The notes beneath the pieces were generated by a model that was given only the letters and a program-made list of their open reading frames with translations, had not been told where the DNA came from and ran no database searches. Source: Oceaniovalibus sp. ACAM 378 (GTDB lineage: Bacteria > Pseudomonadota > Alphaproteobacteria > Rhodobacterales > Rhodobacteraceae). From it: a stretch of DNA of 64,000 nt. Positions within the stretch are counted from its first letter, which is position 1, and the number at the start of each line of letters is the position of its first letter. The DNA is taken from positions 1 to 64,000 of the forward strand of contig NZ_VSJK01000019.1 of assembly GCF_008085915.1 (NCBI RefSeq), read 5' to 3'. The translations under genes were made by a program, and so were the position numbers. Positions 1 to 7,400 of this stretch are shown one piece after another.

Positions 1-39
1 GAAGGCGGATAGAAAAATCTGCATGAGGATGAGGACTCC

Positions 40-608
40 GTGAACGCAATCCCCAATTCAGAATCCATCTCGCCCTCACAGGCAAGAGCGACCGTTCACG
101 CCTTCAGTTCCAAACGCGATTCCCCTGCCTGAACAGGGGTGGATTGTTCTTTGTTCAGGACCGAATGGGGCGCGATTGCCGACCTTTCCGCGCTTGGAAA
201 TTTCGCTCGATGGTGTCGGCCTCTGTGATGGAGCGCGGACCGTTTGATCCGCTGGAGAACGACCGAATCACCAAGTTGGGGCGTATCCTCCGCAAGAGCC
301 GTATTGATGAACTTCCGCAGATCATCAATGTGTTGCGTGGTGACATGAGCCTTATCGGCCCGCGTCCCGACGCGCTGTCTCATGCGTCGGTCTATCTGCT
401 GGAGATCCCGGGCTATCGCGATCGCCATTCTGTTCGTCCGGGCATCAGCGGCTATGCTCAGGTGATGGTCGGATATGTGGATGGGCTGGACGGCATCAAC
501 CGAAAGGTCGCGGCAGATCACTACTACCTCCGGAACGCATCCATCAGGTTCGATTCGTGGATTGCCTGGCGTACCATCGCCGTTATTCTGATGAGAAAAG
601 GCGCGTAA
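40..608 (+). pseudogene. Exopolysaccharide sugar transferase lacking its membrane anchor
   Basis: Codons 144-608 encode the cytoplasmic half of a bacterial sugar transferase (undecaprenyl-phosphate glycosyl-1-phosphate transferase, WcaJ/ExoY type), which starts polysaccharide repeat units on the lipid carrier. Visible family blocks are FFVQDRMGR, WKFRSM, DELPQIINVLRGDMSLIGPRP and the PGISGYAQV region. Full members are about 200-230 residues and begin with a hydrophobic anchor (pattern KR-x-D-hydrophobic). That stretch is absent. A GTG at 40 after a GAGGA-like site opens a different frame, reading VNAIPNSESISPSQ and ending in SSKRDSPA then TGA at 129-131, which is what an N-terminal leader of this family looks like. 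The anchor (30-40 codons) seems deleted between the two frames, where CCCCTG...CAGGGG forms a small hairpin (122-139). A TTG at 144 could start the 154-residue remainder, but I see no ribosome binding site. Non-function is inferred. Confidence 0.7.
122..139. repeat. Short inverted repeat at the deletion point
   Basis: CCCCTG, six loop bases, then CAGGGG. It sits exactly where the sugar transferase frame changes and its membrane segment is missing, so it may have promoted the deletion. It is short enough to be chance. Confidence 0.4.
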
Positions 609-1028
609 GTCCGTTTGCCGTGGGCTGAGTGAACAGAGCGCGAGTTCTTTCCAAGAATAGTAATGTTCATTTTCACGCAGAAGTCAGCCGCGCTCTCCAT
701 CAGGATGTGAGTCATCCAAAATGGATTTCTCACGGTTCATGCGTCGGGCAAGCGGTTTGGTGGCCTTATTTCTTTTTTTCTGACTGCTCCGACTGCGCTT
801 GCCTTGATGCGAAAGCTGTCGTTTCCGGTTTCCAACATGGGAAATGGCTGCCTGAGGCTGTCATAGGGGCCGCAACGCACCGCGACAGGGCCAACAGGTT
901 TGGGGAAAACTGTTCCCTTCAAGTATCGACTCGCGTAAATTTACCGTCCCCGTCCACCAGAATTATGGTGAGAGACGCGCATGTCAGCTAAGCCATGCGT
1001 TGACGTCGAATCAACCTATAGGTGTAAA
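609..1028. other. 420 bp stretch between intact genes
   Basis: This stretch separates the sugar transferase remnant from the lipoprotein gene. Its only structured content is a possible broken secreted-protein gene (721-938, listed separately). I see no convincing terminator, promoter or RNA gene in the rest. Confidence 0.4.
721..938 (+). pseudogene. Possible frameshifted small secreted protein
   Basis: An ATG at 721 starts a textbook signal peptide (MDFSRFMRRASGLVALFLFF). The frame hits TGA at 781, directly after a run of seven T (773-779). With one T fewer it continues LTAPTALA, completing a signal peptidase site, then runs to an in-frame TAG at about 855 and on to TAA at 936-938 with protein-like sequence (GPQRTATGPTGLGKTVPFKYRLA in two pieces). 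This looks like a gene of about 70 codons broken by homopolymer slippage and one nonsense change. I recognise no family. A sequencing error in the T run would repair only the first lesion. Confidence 0.35.
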
Positions 1029-1874
1029 ATGCGTTTGATCTGGGCAGCTATGGGACCGATCCTCCTCGCTCTGCTGAGCGGTTGCGGTGGGCAAGGGGAT
1101 GAGGCGCCCTTGCCGGAAGGTGCGGAGGTGACGACGCCTGCATTTGAAAGCTATACGACGAATGACAGTGGTTTCAGTCGTGTGCGTCGTGACAACTCGA
1201 CCGACGCAGATGCCACTGTGATTGCGCAGTTCGAGGATGCAAACCCGAACGATCCAGCAGGGTATCGAAGCCTGATCGCCCTGTCGGATAAGGTCTATGC
1301 GGGGTCAATGACCATTGAGGTGCTTGCCGAGGTCGCGGGCACTGGGGGAACCGAAACGGTCACCCGCGTGCTGCGTCTGACCGCCGACCAGGCCCCGTTC
1401 CAGAATGAACAGAACGGCAAGCTGGTTTCGGCGACGGGCACCTATTACCTGCGCGGGCAGAACTTTGTCTGGGCCGCGATTGACGGTGAACCCATCCGCA
1501 GTGGCAGCGACAGCAACGGCCTTGTTGATCTGGTTCTGAATTTCGACACCCAGACCGCCGACATCAACCTGCGGACCGGCGTCACCGGCACATCCGAGGT
1601 CCGCACCGAGATTGCAGCCGACAAGTTGCCATTCAACATCCGGTCCGGCGCCTATGGTGGCGATATTACGGTGCAGGTCTGGGACCCCGACAGCAGCACA
1701 ATCTTTGCAATCGACGGCAGCCTGCGCGGCAATATCGGCGGCACGCCTGCCTATGAAGATAGTCTGCATGGCATGACAACATCGGGCGTCTATACCGCAG
1801 AGGGCACCGTCGAGGGTACGGCCGTTATGGTCGATGGCGTCTTTGTTGGTGCTGATCCAAATGCGCTGCCCTAG
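1029..1874 (+). CDS. Outer-membrane lipoprotein, TbpB/Slam-substrate-like
   Basis: A 281-residue lipoprotein of unknown role. I chose the ATG at 1029 because it puts a short positively charged start and hydrophobic run directly before the lipobox LLSGC (Cys about residue 19); starts further upstream would place a poorly hydrophobic leader first. The mature part is Gly/Thr/Asp-rich with alternating beta-type pattern and no transmembrane segment. Blocks such as GTYYLRGQNF and TSGVYTAEGT near the end recall the C-terminal barrel of transferrin-binding-protein-B-like surface lipoproteins, but I cannot claim homology. Its stop codon lies inside the start of the next gene, an outer-membrane barrel, so the two are translationally coupled. 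Lipoprotein plus barrel suggests a surface lipoprotein and its export partner (inference). Confidence 0.7.
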   Translation: MRLIWAAMGPILLALLSGCGGQGDEAPLPEGAEVTTPAFESYTTNDSGFSRVRRDNSTDADATVIAQFEDANPNDPAGYRSLIALSDKVYAGSMTIEVLAEVAGTGGTETVTRVLRLTADQAPFQNEQNGKLVSATGTYYLRGQNFVWAAIDGEPIRSGSDSNGLVDLVLNFDTQTADINLRTGVTGTSEVRTEIAADKLPFNIRSGAYGGDITVQVWDPDSSTIFAIDGSLRGNIGGTPAYEDSLHGMTTSGVYTAEGTVEGTAVMVDGVFVGADPNALP

Positions 1875-2910
1875 CCTTTACGGCGCGTTGCTGTGCCTCA
1901 TGCTGGGCTCTGCCGCCCAAGCTGACGCACTCGACCGTGCCCGAATTGCAAGCATCGCCGGGTCTGAACGCTTGCGGGTGTTTACCTATGGCAAGCTGCT
2001 GGAGACTGGCTCGGCCCCAAGGGCCGTGGTTGTGCAGGTGAAACGCAACATGGTCAGCCAAGGCTTTTACTTTGAGCCCGGCGCAAACCGTGTGATTGCC
2101 ACCGAAGCCTGGGCTGCGCCAATCCTCAGCTATGACGGCAACATCAACGGCGGGGCGCTGCAGGACAGTTTTACCTTCAATGGCTTCGTCTTCGAGGCTG
2201 ATCCCGCATTCCGCGCCAAATCAGGTGTCGTCATGGGGCTTGCCGCAGGGGCTGTTGCGCGGCTGGCATGGGCCAATGGGCGCTATGTCGAAGGACGGTT
2301 GCGCGGCGAGGCGGTCTGGTCGCCCGAACACAGCATCGGTCGCAGCAATGCCGAGCTTGCGTTGTGCAGCCGCAATCATGTGACCGGCTGGACCTTTCTT
2401 GATCTGTGCCAGACCGCCTCGGTGGTGGAGCGCGAACTTGGGTCAAACACGTCGCAGAAAACCGCGCTTGCGATGACGCAGTTGTTTCAGACAACAGCAG
2501 GATATCACGAGGTGAGCGCCGAAGTTGCTCAGGCGCAGTATGACACCGGGCATCAACCTTCGGTCACGCTGTCATGGGGTGCCGTTTGGAACCATGCTGC
2601 AACAAAGCTCTCGCTGACCAAAGCGGCACCGATCAACGGGGAAACCGCATTGAACAGCCGGATCGCTGCCGATGTGCAATGGCTGTGGGACGGGCGCCCG
2701 GTGGGGGTGGGGCTGTGGCATCAACGCGCCTCTGGCGGTGCCTTTCTCGGCACACCGCGCACTGACATGGCAACCGGGATCAGCTTTTCATATCAGCTGC
2801 GTCCTGGTCTGACGGCGCAACTCGGCTATATGACCAACCACTCGAGCGTCGATTTCTTTGACTATGCGCAGGCTTCGCTCAACGTGCGTTTCGACGCCCT
2901 GCGTTGGTAG
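1861..2910 (+). CDS. Outer-membrane beta-barrel protein, Slam/DUF560-like
   Basis: A 349-residue exported protein with signal peptide (MRCPSLYGALLCLMLGSAAQA, cleavage about residue 21). The ATG at 1861 overlaps the lipoprotein gene by 14 bases; a start at 1834 would bury the signal sequence. The body alternates polar and hydrophobic residues like outer-membrane strands, and the last residue is Trp after FDALR, the terminal-aromatic signal used by the Bam machine. The region near the end (LGYMTNHSSVDFFDY) resembles the last strands of Slam/DUF560 surface lipoprotein assembly modifiers, though the N-terminal TPR domain of classical Slam proteins is absent. Role inferred: moving or anchoring the preceding lipoprotein. 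It could also be a simple porin-like protein. Confidence 0.6.
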   Translation: MRCPSLYGALLCLMLGSAAQADALDRARIASIAGSERLRVFTYGKLLETGSAPRAVVVQVKRNMVSQGFYFEPGANRVIATEAWAAPILSYDGNINGGALQDSFTFNGFVFEADPAFRAKSGVVMGLAAGAVARLAWANGRYVEGRLRGEAVWSPEHSIGRSNAELALCSRNHVTGWTFLDLCQTASVVERELGSNTSQKTALAMTQLFQTTAGYHEVSAEVAQAQYDTGHQPSVTLSWGAVWNHAATKLSLTKAAPINGETALNSRIAADVQWLWDGRPVGVGLWHQRASGGAFLGTPRTDMATGISFSYQLRPGLTAQLGYMTNHSSVDFFDYAQASLNVRFDALRW

Positions 2911-3012
2911 CCCCTGCAGACTTCTCTGTGGTGCGTCGGCTGCGACGAAGCTATCGTTTCGTCAGCCTGTGCCCTTGAGCTTGGGGGCATAAATTGGCGG
3001 CGGGGTCAGAGC

Positions 3013-3948
3013 ATGAATTCTAAGTCGACCGAGAATCCGGGACGCGAGGTCGTTATGACCCACGGGGTTCTCAGCAAAGACCCCGAAGATCTGTTCTATG
3101 GCAAAGGGTGGCGCGTCGGACGCGCGGTCCTGCGAGAGGCGTTCCTGAGGCTCCGGGGTGACGATGCGTTCGGATTGGCGGGCAACGTCGCCTTCCGTGC
3201 CTTGATGGCGATCTTTCCGTTTCTGATTTTCACAAGTGCGATGACGGCTTTCATCGGCGACCGGTCCATGGCCGATGATCTGATCGATTTCCTGATCGCC
3301 ATCGTGCCGCCAGCTTTGATCGAACCGATCGTCTCGGAGGTCGAGCAGGTGATGAAGGTGCCGCGCGGCGATGTTCTCAGTATCGGGATCCTGCTGACGA
3401 TCTGGTTCGCGGTCGGCGGCGTAGACGGCGTGCGTGTCGGATTGAACCGCGCCTATGGAATCCGTGAAACCCGGTCGCTGGTCATGATCTATGGCGTCCA
3501 GATCTTGATGGTCGTTCTTGCCAGTCTGGTTCTTGCGCTGGTCGGCTACCTTCTGGTCCTCGCGCCGCGGGCGGGATCGTGGCTACACACCCTCATACCG
3601 GGCTTTGATCCCGCATCGGTTACGGTCAGGTTGATCCGTTTTCCTGCCTCAGCGGCCCTGTTCGTGATCGCGCTTTTTGCGGCACATGTGTTGCTCCCGG
3701 CGCGTCGGACCAAGTTTTCCAACATTTGGCCGGGTGTCGTCTTTACCGCAGCCGCATGGACGCTTCTTGCCGTTGTCTTTTCGTTTTACGTGCGCAGTTT
3801 TGGCACCTACGCAAGCTATTACGCCGGCATGGCCGGGATCATCGCCGCCCTCTATTTCATGTATCTCTCGGCCCTTATCCTGATCTTCGGCGGAGAGCTT
3901 AACCGCGCGCTGCGGATCCGGCGCCTTGCCCGCGCGATGACAGACTGA
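3013..3948 (+). CDS. YihY/BrkB family inner-membrane protein
   Basis: A 311-residue polytopic membrane protein of the YihY/virulence factor BrkB family (once mis-called ribonuclease BN). It has a cytoplasmic N-terminal arm, the family signature around residues 50-75 (AGNVAFRALMAIFPFLIF followed by a hydrophobic run), and about six hydrophobic segments up to residue 300, ending with a basic tail (RIRRLARAMTD). The family's activity is still unknown; a transport role is assumed. GGGG lies about 8 bases before the ATG at 3013. A second possible start is the internal Met at residue 15. It stands alone between the outer-membrane pair and the convergent EF-hand gene. Confidence 0.85.
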   Translation: MNSKSTENPGREVVMTHGVLSKDPEDLFYGKGWRVGRAVLREAFLRLRGDDAFGLAGNVAFRALMAIFPFLIFTSAMTAFIGDRSMADDLIDFLIAIVPPALIEPIVSEVEQVMKVPRGDVLSIGILLTIWFAVGGVDGVRVGLNRAYGIRETRSLVMIYGVQILMVVLASLVLALVGYLLVLAPRAGSWLHTLIPGFDPASVTVRLIRFPASAALFVIALFAAHVLLPARRTKFSNIWPGVVFTAAAWTLLAVVFSFYVRSFGTYASYYAGMAGIIAALYFMYLSALILIFGGELNRALRIRRLARAMTD

Positions 3949-4298
3949 CGGGCTTTTGGCGTGACCGAAGGGCAGGGGCTTTTTGCGGGCATACAGCCGG
4001 AACAGCTTTCCATCGGCCCCGTAGGCTTGAACGCGCAGATAGAGTGCGTGAGCGATGCGGTGCTGAACCGCTGATTTCGGCGCGGCTGCGCAAAATTCGG
4101 TCACAATCGTTGCACGCGAACAGGTGATGCAACGTCCGGGCGTCACCGTGACCCCGACCCGAATAGCCTGCATATTTTCGATCAGCGTATGGGTCTGCGG
4201 TTGGAAATGGCGGGCCGCCGACAGTAGAACTGTTTCCTGTTGCGCAGGCCGGGAAACGAGTTTGCGGCGGGGGATACGTCCCCCCGCCGTTTCACCAA
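3949..4298. other. Gap between convergent genes, with an open minus-strand frame
   Basis: 350 bases between yihY (plus) and the EF-hand gene (minus). The minus strand is open from 4173 down to 3649 with fairly protein-like codon choice (pieces such as LFRLYARKKPLPF), but it has no recognised homologue, no clear ribosome binding site, and its end runs antisense into yihY. A hairpin at 4263-4288 is listed separately. Nothing else was recognised. Confidence 0.35.
4263..4288 (-). terminator. GC-rich hairpin after the EF-hand gene
   Basis: On the minus strand CGGCGGGG, about eight loop bases, then CCCCGCCG, starting some 10 bases past the EF-hand stop codon. The stem is strong but no T run follows, so it is terminator-like rather than a textbook terminator. 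Confidence 0.45.
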
Positions 4299-4874
4299 TC
4301 AGCCGCGCCGGTCGCCGCGCTTGCCGTGATCTCCACGATCCCCACGGTCTCCACGATCGCCGCGCTTGCCGTCCCCGCGGTCGTGCCCGCCGCGATCGTC
4401 GGCGTCGATCTTGCCATCGTCGTTGCGGTCCATCCGCTCGACCACATTGCCAAACCGCTGATCCATCTCGGCCTGTGTCACAACGCCATCGCCGTCACTG
4501 TCGAGATTCTGGAATGCATCGACCATCCGGTCGCGGATCATTTCCAGATAGATCGTCTCGAACTCATCCAGCGAGATGTCGCCCTCGCCAGATGTGTCGG
4601 CACCGGTCACGAGGGTTGCGCGGAAGGTGTCGATCTCGGCTTGGGTCACCGCTCCGTCAGCGTCTGCGTCTACTTTTTGCATCATCGCGCCGAACATCCC
4701 CGGTCCGCCGCGTCCGCCCTTGTGGCCGTGTGACGCGCCGGGGGTCGCCGTGGCCGAAGTTTCGGTTGGCTCGGTTGTCGGCTCGGGTGCGGTCTGTGCC
4801 GTGGCGATGGTCAGGCCGGACAGAACCGTGCCGATGATCAGCGCGCCGACGGGGAGGAGTTTGGAGGTTTTCAT
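4299..4874 (-). CDS. Exported EF-hand calcium-binding protein
   Basis: 191 residues. The ATG at 4874 gives an N-terminal signal segment (MKTSKLLPVGALIIGTVLSG, then ATAQ as likely cleavage site), so the protein should act in the periplasm. Four EF-hand-type loops follow: DADADGAVTQAE, DTSGEGDISLDE, DSDGDGVVTQAE and DRNDDGKIDADD. The first and third are canonical 12-residue calcium loops with Glu at position 12; the second and fourth are variants. The C-terminus is a low-complexity tail of Gly, Asp and Arg with repeated RGD steps. The gene is divergent from a response regulator/histidine kinase pair across 232 bases, an arrangement that hints at calcium or cation responsive control (inference). 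A GGACAAG-like site precedes the start. Confidence 0.85.
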   Translation of the reverse strand: MKTSKLLPVGALIIGTVLSGLTIATAQTAPEPTTEPTETSATATPGASHGHKGGRGGPGMFGAMMQKVDADADGAVTQAEIDTFRATLVTGADTSGEGDISLDEFETIYLEMIRDRMVDAFQNLDSDGDGVVTQAEMDQRFGNVVERMDRNDDGKIDADDRGGHDRGDGKRGDRGDRGDRGDHGKRGDRRG

Positions 4875-5106
4875 GACTTGTCCTTCTCGGTGGAGGCCGA
4901 GGCGGGTATCGCCCCTGCAACAGTCACCTAAGGGGGATCGACGCGGGAGGTTTGTCAGCACGACCACCGCATTGTCGCCATCTGTCGCAACCTGCGGCCC
5001 TGATACAGTCTGCGACAAGTTCCCGTCCGATCCGGGCGCAAGAGCGCTGGTTTTCTGGGTCTGGCAAGGGCTATCAAGGTCGGGTCACTCAGCCGGGAGC
5101 CAGCCA

Positions 5107-5823
5107 ATGACCGATCCGATTGCGCCGCAAATCCTGATCGTCGACGATGCCCGCGACATCCGCGAGCCGTTGGGCCAGTATCTGCGCAAGCAGGGGTTTC
5201 GCACGGCACTGGCTGCGAATGCCGCCGAGGCGCGGGTGATCGTCGCCAAGGCCGCGATTCATCTGGTGGTTCTCGACATCATGATGCCGGGCGAGGATGG
5301 GCTGAGCCTGTGCCGCTGGCTGGTGGCGCAGGGCGGTCCGCCGGTCTTGTTGCTGACGGCGATGGCGGATGAGACGGACCGCATCGTCGGGCTGGAACTT
5401 GGGGCTGACGATTACCTTGTCAAACCGTTCAACCCGCGCGAATTGCTGGCCCGGGTGCGTGCGATCCTGCGCCGTGCCCCGCCGGAAATCGCACCGCCAC
5501 CCAGCGGACGCAGAACTTTCGCCGGCTGGACCCATGATCCTGATGGGATGAAGCTGAGCGGCGAGGGCGGATCGGTCGATCTGACCAGCGCTGAGAACCG
5601 GCTGCTTGGTATCTTTCTTGACCAGCCCCGCACGGTGCTCAGCCGCGCGACCCTGCTGGACCTGACCGCCGGGCGCGAGGCGAAGGTCTACGACCGTGCC
5701 ATCGACAATCAGATCAGCCGCTTGCGCCGCAAGATCGAGACGGACGCCAAGGATCCGCGCATCCTTGTCACCGAATGGGGCGGGGGATACCGGCTGGCGG
5801 CAGACGTGGAATCGGCGCGATGA
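5107..5823 (+). CDS. OmpR-family response regulator
   Basis: 238 residues: receiver domain (about 8-120) then winged-helix DNA-binding domain (about 140-232). The receiver shows the acidic pair in ILIVDDARD (Asp13, Asp14), the phosphoacceptor Asp57 in VVLDIMMP, Thr84 and the conserved Lys106 in YLVKPFNP. The output domain has the OmpR pattern (LTSAENRLLGIFLDQP, later VYDRAIDNQISRLRRKIE). The ATG at 5107 is preceded by GGGAG; upstream open sequence is not needed because the receiver begins right here. The stop overlaps the kinase start by ATGA, so the two are co-translated. Target genes are unknown; the divergent EF-hand gene is the obvious candidate. Confidence 0.93.
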   Translation: MTDPIAPQILIVDDARDIREPLGQYLRKQGFRTALAANAAEARVIVAKAAIHLVVLDIMMPGEDGLSLCRWLVAQGGPPVLLLTAMADETDRIVGLELGADDYLVKPFNPRELLARVRAILRRAPPEIAPPPSGRRTFAGWTHDPDGMKLSGEGGSVDLTSAENRLLGIFLDQPRTVLSRATLLDLTAGREAKVYDRAIDNQISRLRRKIETDAKDPRILVTEWGGGYRLAADVESAR

Positions 5824-7181
5824 TGCAGCGTGTTGCACGCCTGATGCCCGATGCGCTGGCCGGGCGTATCGTGTTGCTGCTGACCGTCGCAATCATTGCC
5901 GCGAATTTCATTGCGCTCGCCATTTTCAGCGTCCAGCAGAACCGCCACGATCAACAGGCGGGCGAACAGCGCGAGATCGAGCGGATCGTCGCCCTGATCC
6001 CGGCGATGGAGGCGGTCGCGCCGCCGATCCGCCGCGTCATCGCCCGCGACGCGTCGACCCGGTTTGCGAGGGTGACTGTCGGCGATGTGCCGCTGCTGCG
6101 CGAAACCGCGCCGGATCGACGGTCCCGGGGCATCGCGGCACGGCTGTCTGACGCCATCGGGCGCAAGGATGTTGCCGTCGCCATGGTGGATCGTCCGGGC
6201 ACAACCGACCGGCATGAACGCGATCCCGGGCACAGTCAGGTGATCGCGCTGACGATTCCGCTGGCCGCGCCGGGTGTCCGGACACAATATCTGAACGTCA
6301 TGACACGCGGCATCACTCCGCGCCCGGGCGGGGTGGAGCAGGGGGCGTTCCTGACGGTTCTTGCCCTGTCTCTGGTGCTTGTGCTGAGCGTCGCGATCCT
6401 CTTTGCACGGCGTCTGGCTAAACCGTTGGGCCGTTTGGCCGATGCGGCCCGGGCGGCCGGACGGGGCGACCGCAGCGCGCGGGTGCCGGAGGACGGTGCG
6501 CGGGAAATGCGCGAGGCGGCCCGCGCGTTCAACGCGATGCAGACCGAGATCGCACAGTTTGACGCCGAACGGATGCGCATGTTGGCCGCAGTCGGGCATG
6601 ATCTGCGCACGCCGATGACCGGGCTGCGCATTCGCGCCGAATTGGTTGATGACGCGGAGCAGCGCGACGCGATGATCCGCACGCTGGACGAGATGGCGGT
6701 GATGGCAAACGGTCTGGTCAGCTATGGCAAGGAAGGGCAGGAGGGCGAAAAGATGGCGCCGCTCGACTTTGGCGAGTTGATCGAGCAGCTTTGCGCGGAT
6801 CGCGATGCGGATTGTAACGTCGCGCCGGACATCCAGGTGCGTGGCCGCCGCGTGGGCCTTGGCCGGGCCGTTGGAAACCTGATCGACAACGCCCTGCGTT
6901 ATGGCGGCGATGCTTTGGTCACCCTGTCGCGGGACGGGGAAAATGCGGTTCTGACGATAGATGACACCGGCCCCGGCATCCCGCCCGAACGTCTGGAGGC
7001 GATGTTTCAACCTTTCCGGCGTGGCGAGGAAAGCCGCAACACGGACACCGGCGGCGCTGGGCTGGGCCTGTCCATTGCCCGCATGATCATTATCGCCCAT
7101 GGCGGACGGATCGCATTGGACAACCGGGCCAAAGGCGGGCTGCGTGCGACGGTGACGCTACCGCTTTTCAGAGATGTGTGA
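5820..7181 (+). CDS. Sensor histidine kinase (HAMP, HisKA, HATPase)
   Basis: 453 residues; partner of the preceding regulator. Transmembrane helix 1 lies at about 17-37, a periplasmic sensor region follows to about 170, and helix 2 is at about 176-196. HAMP linker about 197-248, then the dimerisation helix with phosphorylated His260 (AVGHDLRTPMTGLR). The ATPase domain has the N box (NLIDNALRYG, Asn357), the G1 box (DDTGPGIP) and the G2 box (TGGAGLGLSIA). The sensor region is Arg-rich with no recognised ligand domain. The start at 5820 overlaps the regulator stop codon and has a second Met next to it. Confidence 0.93.
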   Translation: MMQRVARLMPDALAGRIVLLLTVAIIAANFIALAIFSVQQNRHDQQAGEQREIERIVALIPAMEAVAPPIRRVIARDASTRFARVTVGDVPLLRETAPDRRSRGIAARLSDAIGRKDVAVAMVDRPGTTDRHERDPGHSQVIALTIPLAAPGVRTQYLNVMTRGITPRPGGVEQGAFLTVLALSLVLVLSVAILFARRLAKPLGRLADAARAAGRGDRSARVPEDGAREMREAARAFNAMQTEIAQFDAERMRMLAAVGHDLRTPMTGLRIRAELVDDAEQRDAMIRTLDEMAVMANGLVSYGKEGQEGEKMAPLDFGELIEQLCADRDADCNVAPDIQVRGRRVGLGRAVGNLIDNALRYGGDALVTLSRDGENAVLTIDDTGPGIPPERLEAMFQPFRRGEESRNTDTGGAGLGLSIARMIIIAHGGRIALDNRAKGGLRATVTLPLFRDV

Positions 7182-7400
7182 GATCGGATGACTTGGGGCG
7201 CGGCGCGCCGGACCCTGTATCGCACCTGATGGATTTCGCGCCGTCCTGACCCATCACATCGCCGCCGCTGGTGGCATCTCATGTTGCCGCCGCTTTCGTC
7301 GAGGTGTTTAGCATGCTTCATACCCCCGGTTAGGGGGCACATGCAGATGATCTGACGTCGCCGGTTGTGCCGCGTCAGCCGGTCTGGTGACCGGCGAATC

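Noticed and set aside
629-991. 120-codon plus-strand frame after the sugar transferase
   Set aside because: The frame is cysteine-, Trp- and Arg-scattered and lacks a ribosome site; the better explanation of the region is the broken secreted-protein gene in other frames.
5709-7100. 463-codon open frame on the minus strand opposite the histidine kinase
   Set aside because: It is the shadow of the kinase gene, which has complete and ordered HisKA and ATPase motifs; the minus frame is rich in Arg/His/Gln and has no known domain.
7318-7342. Small CCCCC/GGGGG hairpin upstream of the guaD stop as a terminator
   Set aside because: The five-base stem is short and the site is about 60 bases past the gene end without a T run, so it is not separable from chance in GC-rich DNA.
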